The notes below the pieces were generated by a model. That model ran no database searches and was not told where the DNA came from. It saw only the letters and a list, made by a program, of their open reading frames with translations. This document shows, piece by piece, positions 22,105 through 32,097 of a stretch of 64,000 nt of DNA (its first letter is position 1; every line of letters starts with the position of its first letter). A program made the translations under genes and the position numbers. Origin of the DNA: Hypomyces perniciosus (lineage: Eukaryota > Ascomycota > Sordariomycetes > Hypocreales > Hypocreaceae); the NCBI GenBank assembly GCA_008477525.1, contig SPDT01000004.1:2604001-2668000 (forward strand). Direction: 5' to 3'.

Positions 22105-23384
22105 CTAATGATGGGCTGCAGGTGGTGAAGACAAAGTTCCTGATGACTCTGACTCTCCATCTGCATCCCTGCCATTCTTCGACATGGGTGAGCTCATAGG
22201 GGGTTTGGTGACTTTTAGTTTCTTTATCGGGCTCTCCATCTTTGCCTTGGCCTTACTCAGCACCTTTTCAACCGGTAATTCTGGGCCGTCATCATAATCG
22301 GCCTTTTGCTCCTGGCTCAGCGAGCTACTCTTAATCTTCTCCTTCTTCAGAGATGGCTTGGTCTTGATGATGACCTTCTTGGTCAACGTATGTTTTATCT
22401 TCTTCTTTTTGTGGCTGTTCTCCGAGTCCTCTTCGTCTTCGCTCGCCTCACGTTTCCTCGGGCTTGCGGCGCGGGATGCCGGCGTGGGAGTCGCCTTCTG
22501 AGATGGAGGTGGTGTAGGTTCATGCGAGGCGCCGCCGTTCATCTTCTGAGCAGCCGCCCGACTAGCATTTCGGCCACTGTTGCCGATGCAGGAACCCATG
22601 TGGTTGTTCAGTCGAGTAACAAGAATACACCTCTTGCACTTGCTGCACGTAGCAGAAGGGAACGAGAGGACGTTGGGGGGCCGTTGCTCGGGGGCAGATG
22701 AATCCGCGTTTCCGTCCTTCTTCTCCATGTCCTTCTTTTTCTTTCCCCTCCCAGGACCTGGTCCCACCCAGCTCTGGCCGTAGATGTCGCATCCAGGCTT
22801 TTCGATGTATGGATGTTTCTTGCAGTAGGTGATGGTAGGGTCGGGTTTCTTAGCTCCCTTTCCGTCGGTTGGGTACAGTAATCGGGGTAGATGGCATCGG
22901 GGGCAGAGGATATCCTTGGTCGTCTTCAGAGGATTGTCTTTGAGGAGCACCCGGCCGTCCTCGTAGATGGCCGCATCGGTCTCGACTCGTACATCGGGTC
23001 TGGAGTCGGGCGTGGAGTTCTCTGAGGCATCAGAAGCCAGCTTCTCTATCCGGATTGCGGCCGTCATTGCTCTCGCCGTCTTCTCTTCTCGATGCGTCTT
23101 CATTAAGAGGTCGGACACGATGTTGTACAGCACGTCATCGAGCACGGCATGTGCCTAGAGCGACGCAGAAGGAATGTCAGCAGGGTTGTTCTCTTATCCA
23201 TTGATACATGTCTGCGGTTGCTGGATCATGATGCGATGCGTCGCCTCGCCGTTCGGGAGGGCTGAGGAAGCAGCCCAAAAAGTTGCCAGAAGCATTGCAG
23301 CAGACGCATACATACCAGCTTGTCCATACTGCCAGCATCATCTCGAGCGCGGATTATACCCGCCCGACCAGTGGTTGAAGACAT
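22105..23384 (-). CDS. Sgf11-like SAGA deubiquitinase-module zinc-finger protein
   Basis: Complement of exons 23316-23384 and 22105-23154; 372 residues. The first exon begins MSSTTGRAG and splices (GTATGT / CTCTAG) into LAHAVLDDVLYNIVSDLLMK, an N-terminal helix like the one by which Sgf11 packs on the SAGA DUB module. A first cysteine set (CPRC at about 107-110, further Cys at about 134 and 145) is followed by an Sgf11-type finger, CSKC...H...C (about 193, 196, 208, 212). The C-terminal half is basic, Ser/Lys-rich and disordered, with SPRKREASEDEEDSE. Yeast Sgf11 is only about 99 residues, so the middle zinc motif and tail are extra. Assignment rests on the finger and helix; another chromatin zinc-finger protein is possible. 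Confidence 0.6.
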
Positions 23385-24353
23385 GATATGATGCCTTTCC
23401 TAAGAACTCTTTGACGGGGACAGGGATAATAATAATAAAAAAGTTCCGGAAAAAAAGAAGGCTGAGAGATGTTTTGTCGGCTTCTGTGCAACTCTGCGTC
23501 GTGTGATGATGCCGACCACTACGGGCGAAGTGGTGGTCCCCGGAATGGTATCGCTCAAAAGTGTCGTAAAGGTTCAGGTCGATAGTGCGCCGCAGGAGGC
23601 TTTCATCGCTTGCACTAACAGTGCACCATGGTTCCGCTGCGTAACTTGGCTTGGGGGTGGGAGGAAATGATGCAAAGGCGGAAAAAAGGTGCTCTGCAGT
23701 GAGATGGTTACCCAAACCCTGCTTCTGACTTGTGACCTTGTTCTTGTGTTTTGGCTTCTTCTTTCTTTGTTTTTTTTTCCTTCGTATGAGTGGCTAGCAC
23801 AGAGGATGGATGCACTATTAGACCAAGCACAAAGCGCTGGAGCTCTGTGGGCTAAAAAGTGTTGGATTGGGAGAGAGGAATTAAAGTGCCTGAGCACATC
23901 CAAAAGTGTAATTGAAAAGGTATGATTGCATTGTAATTGTAAGCTGCACGGATTTCGGGGGAAGGAAAATTCCCAACCACCCCAGAGCAGACTCCATTGC
24001 CTATTGGAGCCGCCTTCAGAAAAAAGCCAGTCAGTGTTAAGATTACCCCGGCAATCCCACTGAAGCGCTGCGCGGTCCAGGCGATCACCCCCTGACTAAC
24101 AGCCAGTGTGCAGCACACCAACCCCCTTAGAGGCCTTATCGCTGATAAGCTTGCACTAAATTTAGGGGCTCGGTAATAATGTACAGCATTCCGTATCACT
24201 AGTACGTACGGAGTACTTGCAATCACCATCTCAACCAGTTCTGAGCGTCGTCTCTTCACTTCTTCACTTCTTATCTTTTTGCTTTTCACTTCTGATCTGT
24301 GGGCTCTCTTGTCTTGCCTTTTCCGTGCAGCTGTAACAGCCTGCCTATCCACC
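23385..24353. promoter_or_regulatory. Shared divergent promoter region (Sgf11-like / NAA50-like)
   Basis: 969 bp between two divergent starts. It contains CTAGTACGTACGGAGTAC near 24199-24215, a member of the palindrome family, and a pyrimidine-rich leader (CTTCACTTCTT repeats) before the downstream ATG. No gene seen. Confidence 0.5.
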
Positions 24354-25454
24354 ATGTCCCTCCCGACCAGCAAACCGGCACAACTCTCGATCCGGTCATT
24401 CTTCCAAGCCAAGACTCCGAAATACGCACCTCCTCCGGCCTCAAGCAACAACAACAACAACAACATCATCAACAACACGGTCCAAGGCACCACGCCGCCT
24501 CCTCCCCCCGTAACATCTGCTCCTCCTTCTACAGCTTCTGCCGTCTCCGATAGCGCCTCACCACTACCTCCGACCCCGAATTTACCCCGCGAAGCTGCCA
24601 TTCGCTCCATCACAACCAACGATATCAACCCCCTCCGTCGCCTCAACTCCCTCCTCCTCCCTGTTAGCTATCCCGACACCTTCTACCAACGCGCCGCTGA
24701 CCCCTCTACCGGCCGTTTCTCCCGTGTCATCACTTGGACCCACGATGGCGACAGCCCCAAGATCATCGGTGCCCTCGTCTGTCGTGTCGAGCCCGACATG
24801 GACACCAACTCCTCCGGGCGCCAGATCTTCCAGAACATATACATCCAGTCGCTCTGCCTGCTCTCGCCCTATCGCTCCATGGGTCTAATCGCCGCCGCAC
24901 TAGATACCATCATCGCCACCGCCGTGACCGATCCTTCTCTCAACGTCGAGACCGTCACAGCCCATGTCTGGACTGAGAACGACGACGGCCTGCACTGGTA
25001 TGAAGCCCGCGGTTTCAAACGTCAGCAACACCCCATCAAAGGCTACTACCTCAAACTCCGCCCTGATTCCGCCTGGCTCGTCTCCCGTCCTGTCAGCGCC
25101 TCCGTCCGGAGCGCACTCCCTTCCTCCGCTGCACCACCAGCCGTCACGCGACCAGTCATGCCCAGCACCACCGCAGCTGTGATGAACCTCCTACCGGTAT
25201 CGAACCCTTCTCCGGCAGACAGCGACGTCAGCAGCAGCACCCGGCCGTCCCCTCGCGTTGGGAATGGACAATCCTACCAGAACCAACGAGCTGAAACAGA
25301 GTGGAACGACCTCCCAGCAGACATGGCCCCGTCTCTCCTCGCACCGCCTAAAAGGAACGGCAGCGAGCCTGGGTCCAGCGCGAGCTCTAGGAGTAGCTCT
25401 GCGGCTAGGAAAAAGAAGGACAGGTCCTACCCAGCCGCGGCTTATGGAAGCTGA
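24354..25454 (+). CDS. NAA50-like GNAT N-acetyltransferase with PIP-box-like N-terminus
   Basis: A single exon of 366 residues. The GNAT core spans about 80-240, with SLCLLSPYRSMGLIAAAL as the acetyl-CoA-binding R-x-x-G-x-A region and AHVWTENDDGLHWYEARGF as the end of the fold; this resembles NAA50 (NatE), which acetylates protein N-termini and supports sister chromatid cohesion in animals. The N-terminus has QLSIRSFF (about 10-17) followed by basic residues, matching the PCNA-interacting consensus Q-x-x-h-x-x-a-a. Next come an Asn run and a Pro-rich linker. The tail of about 130 residues is Ser/Pro-rich and basic. The start was chosen at 24354 because an in-frame upstream extension lacks conserved sequence. 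Confidence 0.82.
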   Translation: MSLPTSKPAQLSIRSFFQAKTPKYAPPPASSNNNNNNIINNTVQGTTPPPPPVTSAPPSTASAVSDSASPLPPTPNLPREAAIRSITTNDINPLRRLNSLLLPVSYPDTFYQRAADPSTGRFSRVITWTHDGDSPKIIGALVCRVEPDMDTNSSGRQIFQNIYIQSLCLLSPYRSMGLIAAALDTIIATAVTDPSLNVETVTAHVWTENDDGLHWYEARGFKRQQHPIKGYYLKLRPDSAWLVSRPVSASVRSALPSSAAPPAVTRPVMPSTTAAVMNLLPVSNPSPADSDVSSSTRPSPRVGNGQSYQNQRAETEWNDLPADMAPSLLAPPKRNGSEPGSSASSRSSSAARKKKDRSYPAAAYGS

Positions 25455-25864
25455 GGAGCCGATTCCGTCGAATGCCAAAAAAAAAAGAACAGAAAAATGC
25501 GATGATTTTATGATTCTACGAGTAATGTTATCCAGAGGATAGCATACTTGATATCAACAGATGAAGATGCCATCGACATATAACCATTCGATATATATGA
25601 AAGAAACAAAGAGATCATTGCCATCTACATATACATAATCCATTAGACCTACTGCTATCGACCCGAGGCCAAGATACACTACACACCAATGAGACAAAAA
25701 AAGGTTCCCAATGTCCAGCTGCTGATTGCACATTTGAGTGTGTTCATTCTTTTTTACCATGATACTGTTCACATATACGTTTTCCCCCCATTTCATTCAC
25801 CCGTACAAATGACGCCTTGCCTAGACCCAAAAACGTCAATTTCATCATGCCCAATGAACCTCAC
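25455..25864. other. Convergent intergenic region
   Basis: 410 bp between two 3' ends, AT-rich. No gene seen. Confidence 0.6.
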
Positions 25865-27739
25865 CTAACGAGACCGAATCCACCAAAGAGCTGCAACTGC
25901 CGCAATCCCAACGGCGCCGGCCGCTAATGTGGTGGTTGAGATGGAAGATGGTTCCTCGACTGTTGCGAATGGTCAGCTAATGCACAGAAGAAAGAAGAAA
26001 AAGAACTACTCTATTTAGCTCTGTTGTGATAAGCATACCAGGAGACTCAAGCGTTCGTGAAAGTGATCGCTTGATATCGCGCCGCAAATCAGCCAGGAAA
26101 TCGCCTGGCTTCTCCATCCGCGCGGCGATGAGGGCAATCAGTGCAGCGCCAACTCCACTACCGTCCTTAGCGATTCCAATGCGGATCTTGTTGGCGCCTT
26201 CAGGGCCGATACCGTCAATAGCACGCAGGGCCTCGTAAATCATGTCCCGGAAGAAGGGATAATGCTCGACCAAGCTGCCATCAACACCAACATCAATGAC
26301 TTCCTCCTCTGGGTCATCCAGCTTGCCCGACTGGATGGCGATGGCACCAATCGCTACGGCCGACAACCTAGCGGCTCGACGAACGACAGCGTTGGCGACG
26401 TCCTTGAATGCCTGAGCGTCTTCCAGGGAGGGTGTGTATACATGGAGCAGGTTTTCGAGCTCTTGTCGGATGGTGGACAACTCAGGCGTGTTGTCGGCTG
26501 CTGCCACCGACAGGATAGCAGTGTCCAGACCCCACTGTTGCCGAAGTCCGGATTTAGGGCTGATACTCGTTGTCGTAGCCCAGTCGTTGGAGCTCGAGTT
26601 TTCATCCCTGAACAGAGACGCCTGCTCGTCGTTGATCATATCAACGATGGCCAGTCGAACAAGCTCGCCAAGGAACATGCCGGAGACGCGCTTCTCATAC
26701 ATCTGAATGCCGGGGTTAACGCTCTCCGTGTCCAATGTCTTGTCCCAAGGAGTCGAGGGAAGAACATTGAGCTGGTTATCGAATGAGCCCCATTCAACGT
26801 TGATCACCATCTCGCCCGTTGAGGCATCGTACTCGCCGCTGATAGGTTTCTTGATGTTTGCTGCCTTCTCAATGTAGGCACCATTTGTGCCAGTGCCAAA
26901 TATGGCACCGAGGAGAGAGCGGTGCTTCCCGGTCGAAGTGTAGGAGCGCGCCATTAGTGTTCCTACGGTGTCATTGACCAGGGCAGCCACCTTGACGGGA
27001 AGGCCAAGTCGGTCGATTTCGTTCTGAAGCAGTTCGCAAACATCCTTGCCAATGGCATCCGGAATGTCAAAGCCTTTGGTCCATCTTATGAGCTTACCCT
27101 TGTTGATACCAAGCTGCTGCACTGGGAAGCTGAATGTGAAGCCGAGGCGGAAGATGTTCTCGTCTCGGTAGCCTTGAGGGGTGCTAGAAGTATTGCGACG
27201 GTGTGCGTGGCTCACAAACTGGTCGGCGTGGTGCTCTCGGAGGAAGAGCTCAATCTGCTTCGCTAAGAAGGCGAAGAGGTCGGTAGCCTTTTTAGCCACC
27301 ATGAGCTCCTTTGGGATGGGGACCTTGTTGTAGGTCAGGTTGAAAGTCGTGTCGCCATTGAGGGTGACGGAGCAGACACGGAAGTTGGTTCCGCCCAAGT
27401 CCACGGCAAGGTATACGCCCTATTGAACAAGGAAAGATTGGTTTTAGCTGAGCGGTCATGTTTCGGGAGCTCATGACTTGCGAATGCCTACCTTCTCGGT
27501 GCCGTTGGGCACGCCAGTGACGTATGTAGGGATCTGACTGAGACTGGTGCCGTCCTTCTCTAACCCCTCGCCTATGATGGAAGAATGGTGAGCGTGGCCG
27601 TCCTGGGTGGCGCAACTGCGGCGCGCAAGACTTTGAACCTACCCATCTGCTTCAGGAACTCCTGGACATGGCGATTGACTTCCTCGTCGGTAAACTCGAA
27701 TTGGGACACAACCCGGTTCGTGTGCTCGGTTAGGCCCAT
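25865..27739 (-). CDS. Glucokinase/hexokinase family enzyme with predicted C-terminal membrane anchor
   Basis: Complement of exons 27643-27739, 27492-27571, 26039-27419 and 25865-25959; 550 residues. It phosphorylates glucose to glucose-6-phosphate with ATP at the start of glycolysis. Landmarks are LAVDLGGTNFRV (phosphate-1), LGFTFSFPVQQ and WTKGFDIPDAIGKDV (sugar binding), VNDTVGTLMA (catalytic Asp) and FGTGTNGAYIE. Overall it is closest to fungal glucokinases as I recall them. The last exon, joined across GTATGC...CAACAG, encodes VEEPSSIS, then LAAGAVGIAAVAALWW, then IRSR-stop: a short hydrophobic segment with a basic end, as in tail-anchored mitochondrial outer-membrane proteins. If that intron were retained the protein would end after about 22 unrelated residues. 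Each join keeps the frame. Confidence 0.9.
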
Positions 27740-29816
27740 GGTGAGAACTCGCGATGTCGGCGACGAGGTAGGGAAGGGCGCGAGGTTCGGGCAGACAGGT
27801 TCGGACACAGCGAGTTGTAGGGGATGAGGGAAAGAGACGACGGGACGAAGAAGAAGGGGTGGCGTGAGGTGAAAAGCTGGAATGACTGGAGCTGGAGGAG
27901 GTGCAGCTTGGCGTCATGGAGCACAAGATGGGTGAGCTAGAGATTTTGAGTGGTACCGTTAGCGAGCCACAAAAAGGTGAGGTGGCCGTGTACGAAGTAC
28001 AATATACTTCCCACTGCTCCAACCTTGAGCAAAGTGCTAAGGCTTGTTGGCTTGTTGTGCTGCATTTGGCTCAGTTTCTGCAGATGCAGGGATTAGCCCC
28101 AGCTCTGGGGACAGACGCGGGGCGGTTTGGCCGAGCAAAGATTATTCCATGCTTGCTTAGCGTCGCCCACCACACCAGATTATGGCGTTGGGGACGGGTT
28201 GCCAAGGTTGGAGTATCGTCATGGGATTGTCATGACAGGATAGGGACATGGTATCCCTATGATAGGAGGTGGAGGGAGGAAAAGAAAGACACCAAAAAGA
28301 GACGGCAACTCACCCCAATCAGGACCAGCAAGGCTAGCACCGAATACATGGCGCTGACAAACGACGTCCGTCTACCACCGATTTTGACTCTGCCACTGCT
28401 TCTGCCTCTGCCTCTGCTTCTGCTTCTGCTGCTGCCAACGCCATCACAATCATCATCCTCCTCCCCCAGGCCATTGCGCCATGCAACGCCCGGCCCTTCA
28501 GCTTTGCCGTCGTGGGACGTCGTCTTGACGGTGTTGGATGCGCTGGCCGGGCAAATAGGCATTGGCCCCAGCCCAGCCAAGACTCTTCGGTAATAATCCT
28601 CTCTAGACTCTCACCCACAGGGCGGGGGGGGCTTCCCGCGCCTCGTTGCGGAGCGAATTGTGGTCCGGGCTTGTGACCGACCAGAAAAGGGCCGTATACG
28701 AAGGCGACTCTCCAACGAGAGTGGGAAAGGACGCGCCATTTTTTTGCTGATAGGCAATGTGTTGTCTATCTCGACTCTCAGTGGTTCTCTGGTTCCCCAA
28801 AACCGTCTTTGGTGTTAATAATGCTATGCCGAACACTGACAAATAGCCCCTGCGGCAGATCAATGCCTCCAACGAGGGTGAGTCGGAGAGACACAGGCTG
28901 CAGGCACACAGCCAGTCGGATCAGTCGGGACGCACCGCAACGGCGAAACCCTCTCTCAATGAAACGCCCACCTGCAATGTTGGATCTGGAAACTCGAAAG
29001 GCGGGAAAAAATGACTCGATTGGACGGTCGGTCTGGCTCAACAAACCCAAACAGCAACAAGCGTTCCCTTGTTTCGTTGGTCCCACGATCTGCAGTTGAC
29101 GTTCGCGCCAGTTTCTCAGAACCTCCTCCCGTAGTCGTAAAGCATTCAGGTTTCGTCAATTCGTCAGGCCCAAACTTCGTATTATCATGCACCAGCCAGC
29201 AACAGGAAGCAAAAAAAAAAAATGATGTAGGAGGGTTCGCTTATTGATGAAATGCTGCCGTGGCCTTTTGTCCTAGAGGCTTTGAACAGGCTCCTCCCGC
29301 TTCTCCCGCTTCGGCGTTGGTAGCGGCTTCGCTCGGTTGCTCGGTTGGCGCCGTTTTCAATCAATGACAGGGGCAAAGGAGCAACACACCACGAAACAAA
29401 GATTCTGCCGAACCTTGGGGATCTTAAATATCCTCAAATAGCTTCAGCAGGCAATGCGAAGATGGGGGGAGGATTGCTCCTTTTGAACCTCATAGTCCGG
29501 CCGGGCGCGGGGAACCTGACCCATCACCGAAATCTCGAAACGGCGGTAATCAATCACATCCCGCCATCTACCCACACTGCATTGGCCCGCACATTACTGC
29601 GAAGTACTACTTCGTAGTAGTACTAGTATTACTATTACTCAAGCCTCTGCGGGAAATTGTTCCTACATGCAACGTGCAGTGTCTCTGCAGCATCATATGG
29701 TGATTCGCTTGCAGGGGTGCTAGGAACGTGGCCGCAAAGCCAACATTGGCACTATACCAGTCCCTACCTGCGGGACCTCAAGGTCTCGATAGCAAGTCCA
29801 TACTTGTCCCTTCATG
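27740..29816. other. Intergenic region, about 2.1 kb
   Basis: Upstream of the glucokinase gene and downstream of the transporter gene. Includes a (GAAGCA/CTGCTT)-like repeat at about 28390-28435, the palindrome at 29600-29614, and open frames (for example 28257-28580 on the minus strand, Arg/Ser-rich plus one hydrophobic segment) that I could not extend into a credible gene. Confidence 0.5.
29600..29614. repeat. Inverted repeat CGAAGTA-C-TACTTCG
   Basis: Perfect 7-bp arms with a 1-bp centre, followed by TAGTAGTACTAGTA. It is the GAAGTAC/GTACTTC variant of the dispersed palindrome family. Confidence 0.9.
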
Positions 29817-31251
29817 TTAACTCTGCCTCATGATGAGAAATGCCATAAGCAACAACCCAGCACAGGTCAGAAACACGTTGTTTCGATGCTCATCACCTAA
29901 AGATCCAGACTCAGAGAAATCCTTCGGGGAGCTGCCAAGCATTGGACATACGTACCTTCTCGGTCAAGACTGTGGGCGATAACCACAAACATGTTCAATG
30001 GCAACCTGAGAATGCTGTACACACCACCCCGTACGTTGTCTGCAATCACGTCGCTCTTGATGAAAGCCATGCTCGGGAAATATGCGCCGACACAGCCTTC
30101 CAGGACACAGAAAGCCCAAAACAGGACATGTTCTTCACCAAGCACAGCTGCCCCGGAAAGGCTTGCGCTCGCCAAGACAAGAACCCACATCAACACGCTC
30201 CTCGCACTTCCACTCGAAGATAGTGTATTCCTTGAGGAAAGGATAGTAGATCCAGTCATCATAGCACACATAAAGCTTGAGAATATGAGGCCAAATGGGA
30301 GTTCTCCCTGCGATCCAGATTTGGCTCTAGCACTCTTCAAGGCAGCTGACCAGAAGAAGACAAAGAGATACATCGCCCCTTCGAAGCAGCAGGATGTCAT
30401 TCCCAGGGCCATGACCTTGCGATTTCTCAGCGTGGCAAGCATACCACGTTGCAGTTCGGTCACCGAGGTCTGCGTCGACACATTGGCGCCAGAGTTCTCC
30501 CGCCAGAGTGCGAGCATGAAGAGCGCAGCTCCAAAGCAACATGTAAGACTGGCGAAGAAGGGCCAAATCCGAGATCCCGAGTACTGGATGAGGCTGTCAC
30601 CTATTATCCCGGAACATATTGCGATAATGCCGCTCGCGGTGGTCATGTTCCCAAATATGTCGCTCAGGTGCAAAATCGTCGAGTCGAGTCGCAATGCACG
30701 GTACTCGGCAATCATCCAAGCTTCGAAGACGCTGAAGAGCAAGGTCGTCGCAATACCGCCGAATATTCGGCCAACACAGAGTATTGGTAGGTCGTCACTG
30801 AGCATCGTGAGGCAGGTGAGGCTATAGCAGAAGCAGTAAACGAGACACGCTGCCCGTCTACCGTAGCGATCTGCAAGCTGTCCGGCAAAAGGAGCACTCA
30901 TTGCACCGGATACGAAGCCAGATGCATAGAGAAGCGCAACGGTCTTTTCCGAAAGCTGCTTCTCATACTTGTAAACGGCGTATGTATATGGTCCCTGTGC
31001 AGGCAAGTCTTGGTCAGAACGTGGAACGTTCAGGCTAGATGACGAATGCTTGCCTGTAGCCAGTCTGCTGCCACTGCCAGGGTGTAAACAAGGAGGAAAC
31101 GCTGCTGGAACTTGCTCGCCATAGACTGGCTGCCACAGTCCTGCGAAAAATCATCGTGACGAGTCTTGTACCCCCGAGTGCGGTGCTGATAGACGAGGAA
31201 GCAAGTGTTGAAGACTCCAAAGGCTGCCAAGTTTGCCTGGTAGAAGTACAT
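29817..31251 (-). CDS. Major facilitator transporter, MFSD5/molybdate-anion transporter type
   Basis: Complement of exons 31054-31251, 29956-30994 and 29817-29896; 438 residues. The MFSD5 family imports molybdate in algae and animals; fungal substrates are less sure. Landmarks are TLAVAADWLQ|GPYTYAVYKYEKQLS, GQLADRYGRRAACLVY, FSVFEAWMIAEY, LPFGLIFSSFMCAM and GAYFPSMAFIKSDVI, with about 12 hydrophobic segments. Exon 1 ends CTACAG followed by GCAAGC, giving a GC-AG intron; no GT donor keeps the frame. The last intron (GTACGT...CTTTAG) adds the final helix FLTCAGLLLMAFLIM and ends at QS. The start is set at MYFYQANL because the longer open frame upstream is unlike the family. Confidence 0.85.
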
Positions 31252-31999
31252 GGCGGATCTTCCGAAGGTGCTCGAGGTCACTGTCTTGAACATGAGAGGA
31301 GAAGAGGCAAATCGTATTACGAATCGTTCTCTTCTCCTGCGGTACAGCCCAGCATCATCGTTCCTTCCAAATAAAGTCGGCACAGCTGCTAAGGCAAGAG
31401 CAACCTCCAGCCGGGCATAGTACCATTCAAGACGGCAAGCGGTTGCATTCGATCACCCATTTCTGCATAATTAACATTCTTTTTGAACAAAAAACATGAG
31501 TTTTCAAGGCCTTCATACGGGTGTCTGCGAGGGTGTAATACAATTCCATTCTGTCTGTGCTTGGGGGGTTTAGATAAGCTAGGGCTTTTCAAGTTTTCGC
31601 TGTATCTTGAGGCTTTGTCTTCTTCCACAGGGCCAGCGATATTGACAGCAACATTAAACTCACGAAATACAGGCATAACTCGATGTCATGATGTCTTCTT
31701 CGGAAGACGGCTCGATGGATAGCCGACATTCGGCAAAGGTGGGGTCAACGATTGTCTCACGGCAGACTCAGCCTCGCATTCCACCTGTTCTGTGATATTT
31801 CCAGATTTCGATGTGATTGAATCGCGTAGTGTTTCGAGACAATTTTCCAATTGATTTTTACAGCTTTCTGTTCGGCGGTTTATCAGCTAGCGAACGCAAG
31901 ATCTAGCAAAGAGAGGACTTGAAAAACTCAAAAAATAAGATAACCTGGAAACATGCCTCTTCAACGGAAACGGCAAGACATAGGGCCAAAAAGATTGGT
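31252..31999. other. Intergenic region between transporter and tRNA
   Basis: 748 bp holding the transporter promoter. No gene seen. Confidence 0.55.
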
Positions 32000-32097
32000 T
32001 GCGGCCAGTGTGACTCGAACACACGACCTTCAGATAGGCATCCGTAGGATTGAAGTTTGACTTCAGTCTGACGATCTCCCAGCTAATCTATGGCCGC
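32000..32097 (-). tRNA. tRNA-Phe (anticodon GAA) with 25-nt intron
   Basis: On the minus strand the acceptor arm GCGGCCA (32091-32097) pairs with TGGCCGC (32001-32007), followed by discriminator A at 32000. The anticodon stem-loop reads TCAGA-CTGAAGA-TCTGA once a 25-nt intron is removed after position 37, giving anticodon GAA. The intron contains TTC, able to pair with the anticodon as in other fungal pre-tRNAs. The TTCGAGT T-loop is present. The mature length is 73 nt before CCA addition. TTT tracts for Pol III termination are not obvious directly at the 3' end. Confidence 0.95.

Noticed and set aside
28257..28580. Minus-strand open frame with Arg/Ser repeat and a hydrophobic segment, ending near a GTGAGT
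   Set aside because: The repeat is a GCAGAA microsatellite. No downstream exon extends it beyond a few residues, and no family is recognisable.
22105..28600. Possible secondary-metabolite gene cluster around the phosphopantetheinyl transferase
   Set aside because: Neighbours are housekeeping genes and no PKS, NRPS or terpene synthase is present in the window.
30995..31053. Possible GT donor just after the GC donor in the transporter gene
   Set aside because: Using the GT near 31044 breaks the frame with the only good acceptor.
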